In this document: one piece after another, positions 36,510-46,117 of the stretch
How positions within the stretch are numbered: position 1 is the first letter of the stretch
Layout: each line of letters begins with the position of its first letter
Assembly (NCBI GenBank): GCA_013141505.1
Contig: JABFQX010000037.1
Span: 1 to 55,374, forward strand
Source of the DNA: Methyloglobulus sp.
GTDB lineage: Bacteria > Pseudomonadota > Gammaproteobacteria > Methylococcales > Methylomonadaceae
Direction of reading: 5' to 3'
DNA length: 55,374 nucleotides
Translations under genes and position numbers: made by a program
Notes under the pieces: model-generated
What the model was told of the DNA's origin: nothing
The model's input: the letters and a program-made list of their open reading frames with translations, nothing else
Databases searched by the model: none

Positions 36510-37309
36510 ATGAAACAGTTGGCCAGCCCTTGTCGATAAACGACATTACAGCGATGAAGCGCAAAGGCGAAAAAATCACCTGCCTGACTGCTTACGATGC
36601 CAGTTTTTCCGCAGTCATTGATAAGGTTGGTATAGACATCATGCTGGTAGGTGATTCCTTGGGCATGGTCGTGCAAGGGCAACATACGACCGTGCCGGTC
36701 ACTATTGAACAGATGGTTTACCATAGCCAATGTGTAAGTCGAGCGCGTAAAAGGGCTTATCTAATCGCCGATTTACCGTTTATGACGTATAGCAGCCCCG
36801 CTGATGCTGTTAAAAATGCCGCCCGATTGATGCAGGACGGTGGCGCACACATGGTAAAGCTGGAAGGTGCAAAACTGGATTGTGTGCGTTTTCTGGTTGA
36901 GCAGGGCATTCCTGTCTGTGGTCATCTGGGCTTATTGCCACAATCCATTCATCAATTGGGTGCTTATCGTGTGCAAGGAAAAGAGTTGCACGCCGGACAA
37001 AAAATTCGTGCGGATGCCTTGCAATTGCAAGAAGCGGGCGCGTCCCTTTTGGTTCTCGAATGTATACCGGCTGCGCTTGCCAAACAAATCAGTGAAGAAC
37101 TCATTATTCCTGTTATCGGCATTGGTGCTGGCGTTGACTGTGACGGCCAAGTCTTGGTTGTTTACGATATGCTCAATATCGGCATCAGCAAACTACCACG
37201 ATTTTCCAAAAATTTTATCACGGACTGTAAGGGTGTTGAAGAGGCAATCAAAGCCTATTACCATGCCGTCAAAAACGCCGAATTTCCCGGTTTGGAACAC
37301 AGTTTTTAG
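36506..37309 (+). CDS. panB: 3-methyl-2-oxobutanoate hydroxymethyltransferase
   Basis: A 267-residue TIM-barrel enzyme forming ketopantoate with 5,10-methylene-THF. LTAYDASFSAVID, MLVGDSLGMVVQGQ (metal-binding aspartate) and IPVIGIGAGVDCDGQVLV are typical. Translation is coupled to folK. panC follows 5 bases later. Confidence 0.95.
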   Translation: MNETVGQPLSINDITAMKRKGEKITCLTAYDASFSAVIDKVGIDIMLVGDSLGMVVQGQHTTVPVTIEQMVYHSQCVSRARKRAYLIADLPFMTYSSPADAVKNAARLMQDGGAHMVKLEGAKLDCVRFLVEQGIPVCGHLGLLPQSIHQLGAYRVQGKELHAGQKIRADALQLQEAGASLLVLECIPAALAKQISEELIIPVIGIGAGVDCDGQVLVVYDMLNIGISKLPRFSKNFITDCKGVEEAIKAYYHAVKNAEFPGLEHSF

Positions 37310-37314
37310 CGACC

Positions 37315-38163
37315 ATGCAGATAGTTAGAACATTGTTGGGATTGCGCGAAGCCGTCAACACTTACAAAGCGGCTAACGAACGTATCGCTTTTGTACCCAC
37401 GATGGGCAACTTACATGCTGGACATTTGAAGCTAGTTGAAGAAGCGAAACTATCGGCAGATCGTGTGGTCGCCAGCATTTTTGTTAATCCAACCCAATTT
37501 GGTGTCGGTGAAGATTTTGCGGCTTATCCACGTACCGAAGTAGAAGATGAGCAAAAATTGGCTGTGGCCGGAGTCGATTTGTTGTTTCTGCCCAGTGTTG
37601 ACGATATGTATGGTGATAGTGCAAAAACGGTTATCAGCGTAAAAAATCTTTCCACGCTACACTGCGGCGCATCAAGGCCGGGGCATTTTGATGGGGTTGC
37701 AACGGTTGTTTGTAAATTATTTAATAGGGTGCAACCAAACTTGGCGTTTTTTGGTCGAAAGGACTTTCAACAACTGGTCATTATTCGTGCTATGACTAAA
37801 GATTTGGATTTTCCTATAGAAATCAAATCGGTAGAAACCATTAGGGAAAGCGACGGTTTGGCGATGAGCTCCCGAAATAGTTATCTAGGTCTTGAAGAGC
37901 GAAAAACTGCCCCAAAATTGTATCAAGCCCTTTGTGCGGCACGTGATGAAATGTTGATGGGTAAAAAAGCCGTTCAGGCAATTGAACAGGATGCGAAGAT
38001 TTTCTTGCAGAACGCAGGTTTTATCCCTGACTATTTTACTGTGTGTCGGGCAAGCGATTTACTGAATGCTCGTCAAGAAGATACGGATCTGGTTGTTTTG
38101 GCGGCGGCAAAGCTGGGTAAGACGCGATTGATTGATAATATTGCTTTCACCGTCGCAAGATAG
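37315..38163 (+). CDS. panC: Pantothenate synthetase
   Basis: A 282-residue enzyme that joins pantoate and beta-alanine with ATP. VPTMGNLHAGHLKLV contains the HIGH-like motif, here HAGH; NPTQFGVGEDFAAYPRT and FFGRKDFQQLVIIRAM are conserved, and the KMSKS-like segment is LAMSSRNSYL. It is part of the panBCD group. Confidence 0.95.
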   Translation: MQIVRTLLGLREAVNTYKAANERIAFVPTMGNLHAGHLKLVEEAKLSADRVVASIFVNPTQFGVGEDFAAYPRTEVEDEQKLAVAGVDLLFLPSVDDMYGDSAKTVISVKNLSTLHCGASRPGHFDGVATVVCKLFNRVQPNLAFFGRKDFQQLVIIRAMTKDLDFPIEIKSVETIRESDGLAMSSRNSYLGLEERKTAPKLYQALCAARDEMLMGKKAVQAIEQDAKIFLQNAGFIPDYFTVCRASDLLNARQEDTDLVVLAAAKLGKTRLIDNIAFTVAR

Positions 38164-38270
38164 CGGGAAAGTGATGATACAGTTGTAATATTTGCCATGT
38201 ATAATATTGATGCAATCCTGAAATTAAGAGATAATTTGCGGTTCCCTTAAGAGGTATAGATCGTTTTAAT

Positions 38271-38651
38271 ATGCAAACCACAATGCTAAAAGCAAAACTG
38301 CACAGAGTTACGGTAACCCGTTCAGAATTGGGTTATGAAGGCTCGTGTGCAATTGATAGCCACTTTCTTGACCTGGCTGGCATCAGGGAATACGAGCAGA
38401 TCCAGATTTACAATATCAATAATGGCGAGCGTTTCACCACCTATGCCATTCGTGCGGAAAGTGGGTCAGGCACTATTTCGGTTAATGGCGCGGCCGCACG
38501 TCTGGCTTGCCCTGGAGACCTTATCATTATTTGCTCCTATGTCATCCTCGATCAAAAAGAATTGGCAAACTACAAGCCCGTCCTGATTTATTTCAATGAC
38601 AAGAACGAAATCATCCGTTCTGCATCCTCAATTCCAGTCCAGGCTGCTTGA
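38271..38651 (+). CDS. panD: Aspartate 1-decarboxylase proenzyme
   Basis: A 126-residue pyruvoyl-dependent enzyme giving beta-alanine. The self-cleavage site is Gly24-Ser25 in YEGSCAID, at the same residue number as in E. coli; cleavage turns Ser25 into the pyruvoyl group. It starts at ATG 38271, about 107 bases after panC, so it may have its own promoter. With panB and panC it completes the pantoate and beta-alanine branches. Confidence 0.95.
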   Translation: MQTTMLKAKLHRVTVTRSELGYEGSCAIDSHFLDLAGIREYEQIQIYNINNGERFTTYAIRAESGSGTISVNGAAARLACPGDLIIICSYVILDQKELANYKPVLIYFNDKNEIIRSASSIPVQAA

Positions 38652-38817
38652 GCGGCAAATTAGCTGTTACCTTTCTTAATGCGTTGAGTCCAGTTATAGG
38701 CCGGGCAAATTTTTCCAGAGCATATTATTGATTTATTGGTCGGTGAAGATATGTTTATGAATTCGTATATCGCGCTAATTACTTAATTTCCAGTTACTCA
38801 TCTTGAGGAGACAGCAT

Positions 38818-40149
38818 TTGCAAAAGCAGGAAGACATAGACCGTTTAAAAAGCATCGTGCAAAACTTGCTGGACGAGGCTAAACAACAAGGTGCAACGGC
38901 AGCGGAAGCGGGGCTGAGTCAGGAAAACGGCTTGTCGGTGACGGCGCGGATGGGCGAGGTGGAAACGATTGAACATCATTGCGACCAAGGCTTGGGTATA
39001 ACCGTTTATTTCGGTCAGCGCAAAGGTACCGCGAGTACCACCGATTTATCTCCAGATGCCATTAAAGAAACTGTCAGCGCGGCCTGTAGTATCGCCCGTT
39101 ATACCAGCGAAGATACATTTGCCGGATTGCCGGATAAGGCGATGTTGGCAACGGAGTTTCCTGATTTAGAAGTGAACCACCCTTGGTTACTGAAAGCGGA
39201 TGCAGCGATTGCCTTGGCGATTGAATGTGAAGCTGCGGCCTTGTCATATCATTCGGATATTACCAATTCTGAGGGTGCGACGGTCAATACCCATCAAGGC
39301 ATTCGGGTGATGGGTAATAGTCTTGGTTTCTTGCAAGGTAGGCTATCAACGCGCCATTCACTCAGTTGTTCTGTAGTCGCGCAACGTGGCGACAGTATGC
39401 AACGTGATTACTGGTACAGCACCGACAGAAATCCCAGTAAACTGGAAACTGCCGCCGCAATCGGGCAAAAAGCCGCCGAGCGTTCAATTAAGCGTCTTGA
39501 TGCCCGTCGCCTGACGACCCGGCAATGCCCGGTTTTGTATTGTGCAGAAGTCGCTGCAGGTTTGTTAGGTTCATTGGTTGGCGGGATCAGTGGCAGCAAC
39601 TTATACCGTAAATCAACATTTCTGCTGGATGCGTTGGATACCCAGATTTTCCCGGATTTTATCCGCATACATGAGCAGCCCTTGTTAAAAGGGGCATCGG
39701 GGAGTTCGTCTTATGATGGTGAGGGAATTGCCACCCAAACCAGGGATATTGTCAGCGACGGTTATTTGCGCGGCTATGTATTAAGTACCTATTCTGCCCG
39801 TAAATTAGGTTTGCAAAGTACCGGCAATGCGGGCGGTGTGCATAATTTGACCATCACGCCAGGAAAAAATGACTTTCAGGCTATGTTAAAACAGCTTAAT
39901 ACCGGCCTGTTGGTGACCGAATTAATGGGGCAAGGCGTAACGATGATGACCGGTAATTATTCCCGTGGTGCCGCCGGATTTTGGGTGGAAAACGGCGAAA
40001 TCCAATATCCCGTGGAAGAAATCACCATCGCCGGAAATTTGAAGGATATGTTCAAAAATATCGTCGCGGTGGGTAATGATGTAGATTCTCGTGGCAATAT
40101 CCGCTCGGGTTCTATCTTGATTGAGCGGATGTCGATTGCGGGGGAGTGA
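38818..40149 (+). CDS. pmbA: Metalloprotease PmbA/TldE
   Basis: A 443-residue protein of the TldD/PmbA family. With TldD it forms a metalloprotease that trims microcin B17 and the antitoxin CcdA. The conserved C-terminal half is seen (YDGEGIATQTRDIVSDGYLR, GAAGFWVENGEIQYPVEEIT, GNDVDSRGNIRSGSILIE). The start is TTG 38818, chosen for GAGGAG at 38805-38810 seven bases upstream. The gene is single and convergent with pyrD. Confidence 0.92.
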   Translation: MQKQEDIDRLKSIVQNLLDEAKQQGATAAEAGLSQENGLSVTARMGEVETIEHHCDQGLGITVYFGQRKGTASTTDLSPDAIKETVSAACSIARYTSEDTFAGLPDKAMLATEFPDLEVNHPWLLKADAAIALAIECEAAALSYHSDITNSEGATVNTHQGIRVMGNSLGFLQGRLSTRHSLSCSVVAQRGDSMQRDYWYSTDRNPSKLETAAAIGQKAAERSIKRLDARRLTTRQCPVLYCAEVAAGLLGSLVGGISGSNLYRKSTFLLDALDTQIFPDFIRIHEQPLLKGASGSSSYDGEGIATQTRDIVSDGYLRGYVLSTYSARKLGLQSTGNAGGVHNLTITPGKNDFQAMLKQLNTGLLVTELMGQGVTMMTGNYSRGAAGFWVENGEIQYPVEEITIAGNLKDMFKNIVAVGNDVDSRGNIRSGSILIERMSIAGE

Positions 40150-40196
40150 AGTTATAGGTGAAAGGCGAAAAAGCTGTTGAGTTAGGCGGCTTGATT

Positions 40197-40291
40197 CCTT
40201 CTCCCTGAGGGAGAAGGTTAGGATGAGGGGCAATCCAAAAAGTATAGCCTTTTTATTTCCCTCACCCCAGCCCTCTCCCGCAAGGAGAGGG
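40197..40291. repeat. Inverted pair of palindromic repeats between convergent genes
   Basis: CCTTCTCCCTGAGGGAGAAGG (first hairpin, followed by a GATGAGGG tail) and CCCTCTCCCgcaaGGAGAGGG (preceded by CCCTCACCCC) face each other. They belong to the same family as 16338-16368 and 17202-17224, and probably serve as a bidirectional terminator for pmbA and pyrD. Confidence 0.65.
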
Positions 40292-40335
40292 AGTTTGCTT
40301 CCTGAAAATAAGGTCATTGGATAAATCAGCTGTTT

Positions 40336-41346
40336 TTAGCCTTCGTTTATTTCTTTTATCAATTCCGGCCCTTTGTAGATAAGGCCGGAATATATCTGCA
40401 CCAAATTCGCACCCGCAGCAAATTTTTCCTGGGCATCATCGGCGTTAAATATGCCGCCCACTGCAATAATCGGAATTTTGCCCTGCAATTCTGCCGATAA
40501 GCCTTTAACGACTGCGGTGGATTTGTCTTTAACCGGACTGCCACTTAAACCACCTGCTTCTTTAGCAAGTGGATGATTGGCGATCATGGCTCGGTCAATC
40601 GTAGTATTGGTGGCAATAACACCATCTATCTCAAATTCCAGCAACAGCTTGGCAATTCGGCTTATGTCTTCGGCGGTTAGATCAGGCGCTATTTTCAGTG
40701 CCAGAGGTACATATTTGCCGTGTTCCTGTTGCAGTTTAAGTTGTTCTTTCTTAAGTGCAGCAATCAGTTTCCTGCTTTCGTCGCCCTGCTGCAATTGGCG
40801 CAAGTTCTGCGTGTTGGGCGAAGAAATATTAATGGTAATGTAACTGGCGGCAGCATAAGCCTTGCGTAAGCCGATTAAATAATCGTCCACCGCGTGTTCA
40901 ATCGGCGTATCAAAATTCTTGCCGATATTGATACCCAAAATTCCGTTATAACGGCATTGCTTAACTTGGTTAAGCAAATGGTCAATCCCTAAGTTATTGA
41001 AGCCCATGCGATTGATGATGGCTTGGTGTTCGGGCAATCTGAATAAACGCGGCTTGGGGTTACCGGGTTGCGGCCTGGGCGTTACCGTGCCTATTTCAAT
41101 AAAACCGAAACCCAACGCCGCCAGCGCATCAATATAATCGCCATTTTTATCCAAGCCTGCCGCAAGCCCGACCGGATTTTTAAAATTCAATCCCATGACA
41201 GTAACGGGTTTATCGCTTATGGATGGATAAAGCAATTTACTCAAGCCCGATAGGTAAGCGGCGTTTAATAGTTTGAGTGTTACTTCATGGGCGGTTTCTG
41301 CATCCAGTGAGAACAGTAAAGGGCGCAATAAAGGGTAAAGGTTCAT
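40336..41346 (-). CDS. pyrD: Quinone-dependent dihydroorotate dehydrogenase
   Basis: A 336-residue class 2 enzyme of pyrimidine synthesis at the inner membrane. The amphipathic N-terminal helix region ([20 protein letters not shown]) is present. The catalytic serine lies in [14 protein letters not shown], and [13 protein letters not shown] and the phosphate-binding IAVGGIF are typical. Its length equals E. coli PyrD. It is convergent with pmbA. Confidence 0.95.
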   Translation of the reverse strand: MNLYPLLRPLLFSLDAETAHEVTLKLLNAAYLSGLSKLLYPSISDKPVTVMGLNFKNPVGLAAGLDKNGDYIDALAALGFGFIEIGTVTPRPQPGNPKPRLFRLPEHQAIINRMGFNNLGIDHLLNQVKQCRYNGILGINIGKNFDTPIEHAVDDYLIGLRKAYAAASYITINISSPNTQNLRQLQQGDESRKLIAALKKEQLKLQQEHGKYVPLALKIAPDLTAEDISRIAKLLLEFEIDGVIATNTTIDRAMIANHPLAKEAGGLSGSPVKDKSTAVVKGLSAELQGKIPIIAVGGIFNADDAQEKFAAGANLVQIYSGLIYKGPELIKEINEG

Positions 41347-41406
41347 TTATGGCTTGTTGCAAAGATTGAGTTGTTAGAAAAGTTAAGTTTCTACTGGTCT
41401 ATTTAT

Positions 41407-42507
41407 CTAAACTAGCCTATCTAATTGATAAGGTTCAGGATCGACCGAAGTGTGTCGGTTTAATATCAAGTCCGCGATTAACTGCGCGGACGCAGGTGCC
41501 ATCGCCAGTCCGTTCCTGAAATGGCCGGCATTAATGCTTAAATTGGTGATTTCAGGATGCTTGCCAACATAAGGGATGCCATCTGGCGTTCCTGGCCTTA
41601 AACCCGCCCAGTGTTTCAAGACGGGATAGTCCTTTAATGCAGGTAATAATTTAAGCGCAAAATCACTAATCTGGTTTTTGGCTTGTGGCGTTATGGTTTT
41701 GTCAAATGCGCTTTGTTCTACGGTGCTGCCTGCCAAAATGTTGCCATCCCGTCTTGGGATTAAATATTGATCGCCGTCCAGCACAATGGTTTTTAAAGTA
41801 TCGGGCTTGGCGGCGAATATCAACATTTGGCCTTTAACTGGGGAAATTTGCGGCTTATTCGCACGGATACCGGGGAAAAGTTGTTCCGAGATTGAAGCAG
41901 TCCACGCCCCTGCGGAAATAATCAGTTCGCCGACGGGCAAGTTACCAACACTGGTATCAATTGATTGGATGCGGTTATTATAAAGGTGAATGGCGTTAAC
42001 TTGGCAGTTTTCAATCATCCTCACCCCTTTTTGCAACAAATCCTGTTTTAGCGATTTAATCAAACGGGGATTACGGATTTGGGCAATGTGCGGTAGCCAA
42101 AGCGGATGGACAGGTGTTGTATCCAAACCAGCCAATAGCACTTTGTCAGCGTCTTCATAGACAATTTTATTGTGATTGCACCAGTCCCGGGCGGCAGCAA
42201 TATCAGGGTTTTGGGTGATTAACAATCCACACGGATACCATTCAGGATCAATGCCCGTTTCTTCCAAGAGCTGCGAAGCCAGGGCAGGGTATAGGCCCAG
42301 GCTTTGCTTGACCAATTGCGTAATCGCCCTTTTTTGCCGCCAGGGATATAGGGGCAACAAAATGCCGCCGCCCGCCCAAGACGATTCTTTCCCTAGTGGG
42401 CTTTTATCAATAATCGTTACATTGATGCCAGCGTTAAAAAACTCACGGGCGGTCAAAAGCCCCATAATCCCGCCGCCTATGATTGTAATATCTGTGGTTG
42501 TTGTCAT
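41407..42507 (-). CDS. thiO: Glycine oxidase ThiO
   Basis: A 366-residue FAD-dependent amine oxidase that makes iminoglycine for the thiazole part of thiamine. The dinucleotide motif is IIGGGIMGLLTAREF near the N-terminus, then SSWAGGGILLPLYPW. The C-terminal GLRPGTPDGIPYVGKHPEIT, then NAGHFRNGLAMAP are typical of ThiO. No other thi gene is adjacent; the ThiE-like domain at 239-1204 is far away. D-amino-acid oxidase activity on other substrates is possible. Confidence 0.9.
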   Translation of the reverse strand: MTTTTDITIIGGGIMGLLTAREFFNAGINVTIIDKSPLGKESSWAGGGILLPLYPWRQKRAITQLVKQSLGLYPALASQLLEETGIDPEWYPCGLLITQNPDIAAARDWCNHNKIVYEDADKVLLAGLDTTPVHPLWLPHIAQIRNPRLIKSLKQDLLQKGVRMIENCQVNAIHLYNNRIQSIDTSVGNLPVGELIISAGAWTASISEQLFPGIRANKPQISPVKGQMLIFAAKPDTLKTIVLDGDQYLIPRRDGNILAGSTVEQSAFDKTITPQAKNQISDFALKLLPALKDYPVLKHWAGLRPGTPDGIPYVGKHPEITNLSINAGHFRNGLAMAPASAQLIADLILNRHTSVDPEPYQLDRLV

Positions 42508-42815
42508 GTGTAAGCCGGCGTAGGTGGAGCAAACCTTGTGGATAAATCTGTATTCAATTATGCTTTAAGGGTAACACAAAAATAAACGACAAATAATGTA
42601 CGATTTTCCATTATTTTTGTTGTTACCTGGCAACAAAGCAATAAAGTATTTAAGAAATTTATGTAACAATATGATTTATATGGAATTATAAATATAAAAA
42701 AAGTTCCATAAAAACTTGTTATGTGGTTGTTTTGCTGCTAGTATTACCACCGTAAGACAATTTTGTTGTAAATAAGCAAATTTTAGTAAAATAACAACCT
42801 CATGAGGGGGACACG
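42508..42815 (+). promoter_or_regulatory. Promoter region of the outer membrane protein gene
   Basis: A 308-base AT-rich leader without a gene. A good candidate promoter is TTGTTA (42716-42721) with a 17-base spacer and TAGTAT (42739-42744), giving a leader of about 65 bases. Just upstream, TATGGAA and TTCCATA (about 42679-42711) form a short inverted repeat. A strong GAGGGGG ribosome binding site precedes the start codon. Confidence 0.5.
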
Positions 42816-43790
42816 ATGATGACAAAAACTAAATTGGTACTTGGCATAGCTACAGCGTCTTTAACAGTAGCCGGTGCGCTGGTATCCCAACAAGCGGTCG
42901 CGGGAACACGCGCCCAACACCACGCCACAGAAGCGGCTTTGGTCAGCAAAGTTGACGTATTGGAAGCACAACTTCGTGCCATGCAGGATGAAGTGGCAAG
43001 CATTAGATCGGCATCAGGCCAAGGCGCTGATTCTGCAAAAGTCCAGGAATTGGATGCCTGGATGCAAGAACATAAAGCTAAACCTGAAAAAGTCGTGCAC
43101 GATAACATGATCTTCTTCCGTGGCGGTTATGCACGCAATGACACCAAAAGAGATGATCTTTTGACTGGCAATCAGTTTGGTGGTGACACTATTCCAGCAT
43201 TAGCTGGTGTATTGGGAGGCAACAAAAGCAATAAAGATGGTTGGTACATTGGCGCTGGTTTTGACTTTGGCTTGACAGACGATGTCTGGGGCTTGATGGC
43301 TGATACTGAAGTAGATGCCGAGTTAATGTTTGAATGGAAGAGCTTCTCTTCTAAAAAGTTCAATGCTGCTGCAACAGTGTCACCAAATATCAATCCTAAC
43401 CCACAAAATGGCCCTTTATGTACGCTTATTAACTTTGCATCGGGTGATGAATTGCCAGCTGGCGCTCATGGTGCTGGGTCCAATAGTTGTAATAGTGTCA
43501 ACGTAAGTCAATTGACCTTAACTGCAGCGCCAAAAATCAAATTTATGAAGGGCAGCAAATTCAGGCCTTGGTTGATTCCAATTGGTTTGGGTCTTCATGT
43601 TATCAGCCCACCATCTAACGGTGTAACCGTACTGAATCCAGGCATGATGTTTGGTGCGGGTGCAGAGTACCAAGTTTGGAAAGCCATGCATGTGGGTGCC
43701 GACGTTCGTTACCACTTAACAGGCAGAAGTGTTGATGGTGTCAACACTGATGGTATGACTGCTGGCGGTTACTTGGGTATAGGTTTCTAA
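42816..43790 (+). CDS. Outer membrane beta-barrel protein of unknown role
   Basis: A 324-residue exported protein. Residues 1-29 are a signal peptide cut near QQAVAG. Residues 35-75 form a short coiled coil (KVDVLEAQLRAMQDEVASIR), as in trimeric or S-layer-linked porins. From residue 95 the sequence alternates in beta fashion (FFRGGYARND, GWYIGAGFDFGLTDDVWG) and ends in YLGIGF, a terminal aromatic residue used for BAM insertion. Two cysteines at about 203 and 228 may pair. It is unrelated to any porin I can name. The strong ribosome binding site and terminator suggest high expression. Confidence 0.75.
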   Translation: MMTKTKLVLGIATASLTVAGALVSQQAVAGTRAQHHATEAALVSKVDVLEAQLRAMQDEVASIRSASGQGADSAKVQELDAWMQEHKAKPEKVVHDNMIFFRGGYARNDTKRDDLLTGNQFGGDTIPALAGVLGGNKSNKDGWYIGAGFDFGLTDDVWGLMADTEVDAELMFEWKSFSSKKFNAAATVSPNINPNPQNGPLCTLINFASGDELPAGAHGAGSNSCNSVNVSQLTLTAAPKIKFMKGSKFRPWLIPIGLGLHVISPPSNGVTVLNPGMMFGAGAEYQVWKAMHVGADVRYHLTGRSVDGVNTDGMTAGGYLGIGF

Positions 43791-43836
43791 GGAAGCTGTT
43801 TACGATAGGGATATTGTTTGATAAGGACATCAACAG

Positions 43837-43866
43837 AAAGGAGGGCGTAAGCCCTCCTTTTTTTTG
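43837..43866 (+). terminator. Terminator of the outer membrane protein gene
   Basis: AAAGGAGGGC and GCCCTCCTTT arms with a GTAA loop and nine further T residues. Confidence 0.92.
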
Positions 43867-43941
43867 CCTGAAAAAATAGATTTGACGGGTTACAGGCCAA
43901 AGTTTACACTCTGAAGTTGATACTTAAGGGGGTATGCTAAT

Positions 43942-44187
43942 ATGAAAGCAACGGCAAAAGAACTTCGTATTCATTCCAAAGACCTCTTGGATGCGGTAAG
44001 TCGGGGAGATAGTGTTGTGATCACTTTTAGGGGGAAACCGTGCGCCAAATTAGTGCCTTATGAAGACAATAATCTGGTGGAAGATTTGCGAAGCGAAGAC
44101 AACTTGTTTGGTATTTGGCGTGATCGCGAAGATATTGCAAACGTCGATGATTACGTCCGTGATTTGCGTAAAAACCGGTTTTCATGA
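43942..44187 (+). CDS. Phd/YefM-type antitoxin
   Basis: An 81-residue protein. The N-terminal part MKATAKELRIHSKDLLDAVSR, then GDSVVITFRGKPCAKLVPY is the Phd/YefM DNA-binding fold. The C-terminal helix (LFGIWRDREDIANVDDYVRDL) is the likely toxin-neutralising part. It overlaps the PIN toxin gene by four bases (ATGA). Confidence 0.9.
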   Translation: MKATAKELRIHSKDLLDAVSRGDSVVITFRGKPCAKLVPYEDNNLVEDLRSEDNLFGIWRDREDIANVDDYVRDLRKNRFS

Positions 44188-44570
44188 TGTTGGTCGATAC
44201 CGATGTGTTGATCTGGTATCTGAAGGGTAATCCCAATGCCCGAATTGAAATAGAAGCCTTATCAGAGTTTTATATTTCGGTCGTAAGCTATATCGAGTTA
44301 GTTCAAGGAATGAGAAATAAACAGGAATTGACGTATTTACGCCGGGCTTTAAGGACGTGGAATGCAAAAATAGCGTATATCACGGAAGATATTTCCGCAA
44401 AAGCCATGTTCTATGTCGAACAATATTATTTGAGCCATTCTTTGCAATTAGCTGATGCGTTGATTAGTGCCACAGCGATTGCTAATGGGTTAGATGTTTT
44501 GACCGCAAACACCAAACATTACCGTTTCTTAAAAGACGTTGCCGTAAAAGAATTTAAGCCGATTAACTAA
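44184..44570 (+). CDS. PIN-domain (VapC-like) toxin
   Basis: A 128-residue PIN-domain ribonuclease. Acidic residues for the metal site are in VDTDVLIWYLKG, in SYIELVQG and in LADALISATA. The partner Phd-like gene overlaps its start. VapC toxins cut tRNA or rRNA; the target here is unknown. It is followed one base later by pip. Confidence 0.92.
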   Translation: MMLVDTDVLIWYLKGNPNARIEIEALSEFYISVVSYIELVQGMRNKQELTYLRRALRTWNAKIAYITEDISAKAMFYVEQYYLSHSLQLADALISATAIANGLDVLTANTKHYRFLKDVAVKEFKPIN

Positions 44571-44571
44571 G

Positions 44572-45534
44572 ATGAAAATTCTTTATCCAGAACTCAATCC
44601 TTACCACACGTTTTTTTTGGAAACAGCCAGTCAACATGCCGTATATGTTGAGTTGAGTGGCAATTCCAATGGCATTCCGGTGGTTTTTTTGCACGGCGGG
44701 CCTTGTTCCGGCACCAAGCCTGACCACCGACGGTTTTTTAATCCAGACCGTTACCAGATTATCCTATTCGACCAACGGGGATGTGGGCAATCGTTGCCGT
44801 TTGGCGAGGTGGAAAACAATACCACGCAAGATTTAATCGACGATATGGAGCGCATTCGAACTCGGCTTGGTATCGGAAAATGGTTGGTATTTGGTGGCTC
44901 CTGGGGTGGAACACTCGCTTTATTGTATGCCCAACAGCATACGGATAAGATGCTGGGCTTGATAATTCGGGGTGTCTTTCTGGCGCGGCAGCAAGATATG
45001 GATTGGTTCGTAACATTGGGGGCAAACCGGATTTATCCCGAACAATGGCAGCGTTTGGCTGAGTGCGTGTCCGCGCAAGCTGGCAATCTTGTCGAAAGTT
45101 TATGGGCTGCGATTAACAGTGTAGACGAGACAGCAAAAACGCGGGTTGCCAAAGAGTGGCAAGCCTGGAACGGGCAACTGGCTATGGGCAAGGCTTATCC
45201 GCCCCAAAATCAGGATGAATTGGGGGCTGTTTCTGAGGATATGATTAAGCAGGTACGGATGGAAATCCATTATGCCGTTCATCATTACTTTATTGAAGAC
45301 AACCAGATTCTTGACAATTGCGGCGTGTTGCAAACTATACCGACGATGATTATTCATGGACGCTATGATTTAGTCTGTCCTATGGAAGCGGCGACGAGCC
45401 TGTATAAGGCCTTGCCGCATGCAGAATTTACGGTCTTGCCGAATGCAGGCCATATTGCCCAACATGAAGAGATGATTGACGCTTTAGTTTCCGCAACCGA
45501 TCAATTCGCCACAACGCAAAGAAATGATAACTAA
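44572..45534 (+). CDS. pip: Proline iminopeptidase
   Basis: A 320-residue alpha/beta hydrolase that removes N-terminal proline. The nucleophile is in FGGSWGGTLALLYAQ, with HGGPCSGTKPDHRRFF as the oxyanion loop, an aspartate in GRYDLVCP and the histidine in AGHIAQHE. The length matches the S33 family. Its 3' end overlaps ubiX by 11 bases. Confidence 0.92.
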   Translation: MKILYPELNPYHTFFLETASQHAVYVELSGNSNGIPVVFLHGGPCSGTKPDHRRFFNPDRYQIILFDQRGCGQSLPFGEVENNTTQDLIDDMERIRTRLGIGKWLVFGGSWGGTLALLYAQQHTDKMLGLIIRGVFLARQQDMDWFVTLGANRIYPEQWQRLAECVSAQAGNLVESLWAAINSVDETAKTRVAKEWQAWNGQLAMGKAYPPQNQDELGAVSEDMIKQVRMEIHYAVHHYFIEDNQILDNCGVLQTIPTMIIHGRYDLVCPMEAATSLYKALPHAEFTVLPNAGHIAQHEEMIDALVSATDQFATTQRNDN

Positions 45535-46099
45535 AAAACGCCTGATTATCGGTATAACCGGCGCAACCGGGGTTGTTTATGGCGTACGAATGCTTCAAGT
45601 CCTGCGGATACAGGCAGAATGGGAAACCCATTTAGTTATTTCTGATCCGGGTGTACTCAATTTAAAGTACGAAATGGGCATGAAAAAATCGGCATTAGTT
45701 GAGCTGGCGGATGTCACCCACGGTGTTAATGACATCGCCGCCAGTATTGCCAGCGGTGGCTTTAAGACTGAAGGTATGGTTGTCGCGCCGTGTTCGATGA
45801 AAACCCTGGCCGCGGTTGCCCACGGTTTTGGCGATAATTTGATTTCACGCGCGGCGGATGTGGTGCTTAAAGAACGTCGGCGCTTGGTGCTAATGCCCCG
45901 AGAAGCGCCACTCAATTTGATTCATATTAAAAACATGGCGGCGGTAGCTGAGGCTGGCGGTATTATTTTTCCGCCTATGCCCGCTTTTTACAGTAAATCA
46001 GACTCGCTGTCAGCGATGGTCGATGAAACGGTAGGGCGCATATTGGATATGTTCGGTGTTAATGTTGAAGGATTGTATAAACCGTGGGAAGGTATGTGA
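45524..46099 (+). CDS. ubiX: Flavin prenyltransferase UbiX
   Basis: A 191-residue enzyme that makes prenylated FMN, the cofactor of UbiD (30020-31483). The N-terminal FMN site is IGITGATGVVYGVRML, with MVVAPCSMKTLAAVAHGFGD and LVLMPREAPL. It starts at ATG 45524 inside the end of pip, so the two are co-transcribed. Confidence 0.95.
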   Translation: MITKKRLIIGITGATGVVYGVRMLQVLRIQAEWETHLVISDPGVLNLKYEMGMKKSALVELADVTHGVNDIAASIASGGFKTEGMVVAPCSMKTLAAVAHGFGDNLISRAADVVLKERRRLVLMPREAPLNLIHIKNMAAVAEAGGIIFPPMPAFYSKSDSLSAMVDETVGRILDMFGVNVEGLYKPWEGM

Positions 46100-46117
46100 A
46101 TATCGCGTGGTGAGATA

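Noticed and set aside
40197-40291. CRISPR-like repeats
   Set aside because: There are only two palindromic units with no regular spacers; they belong to a dispersed REP-like family. No CRISPR array is seen anywhere in the window.
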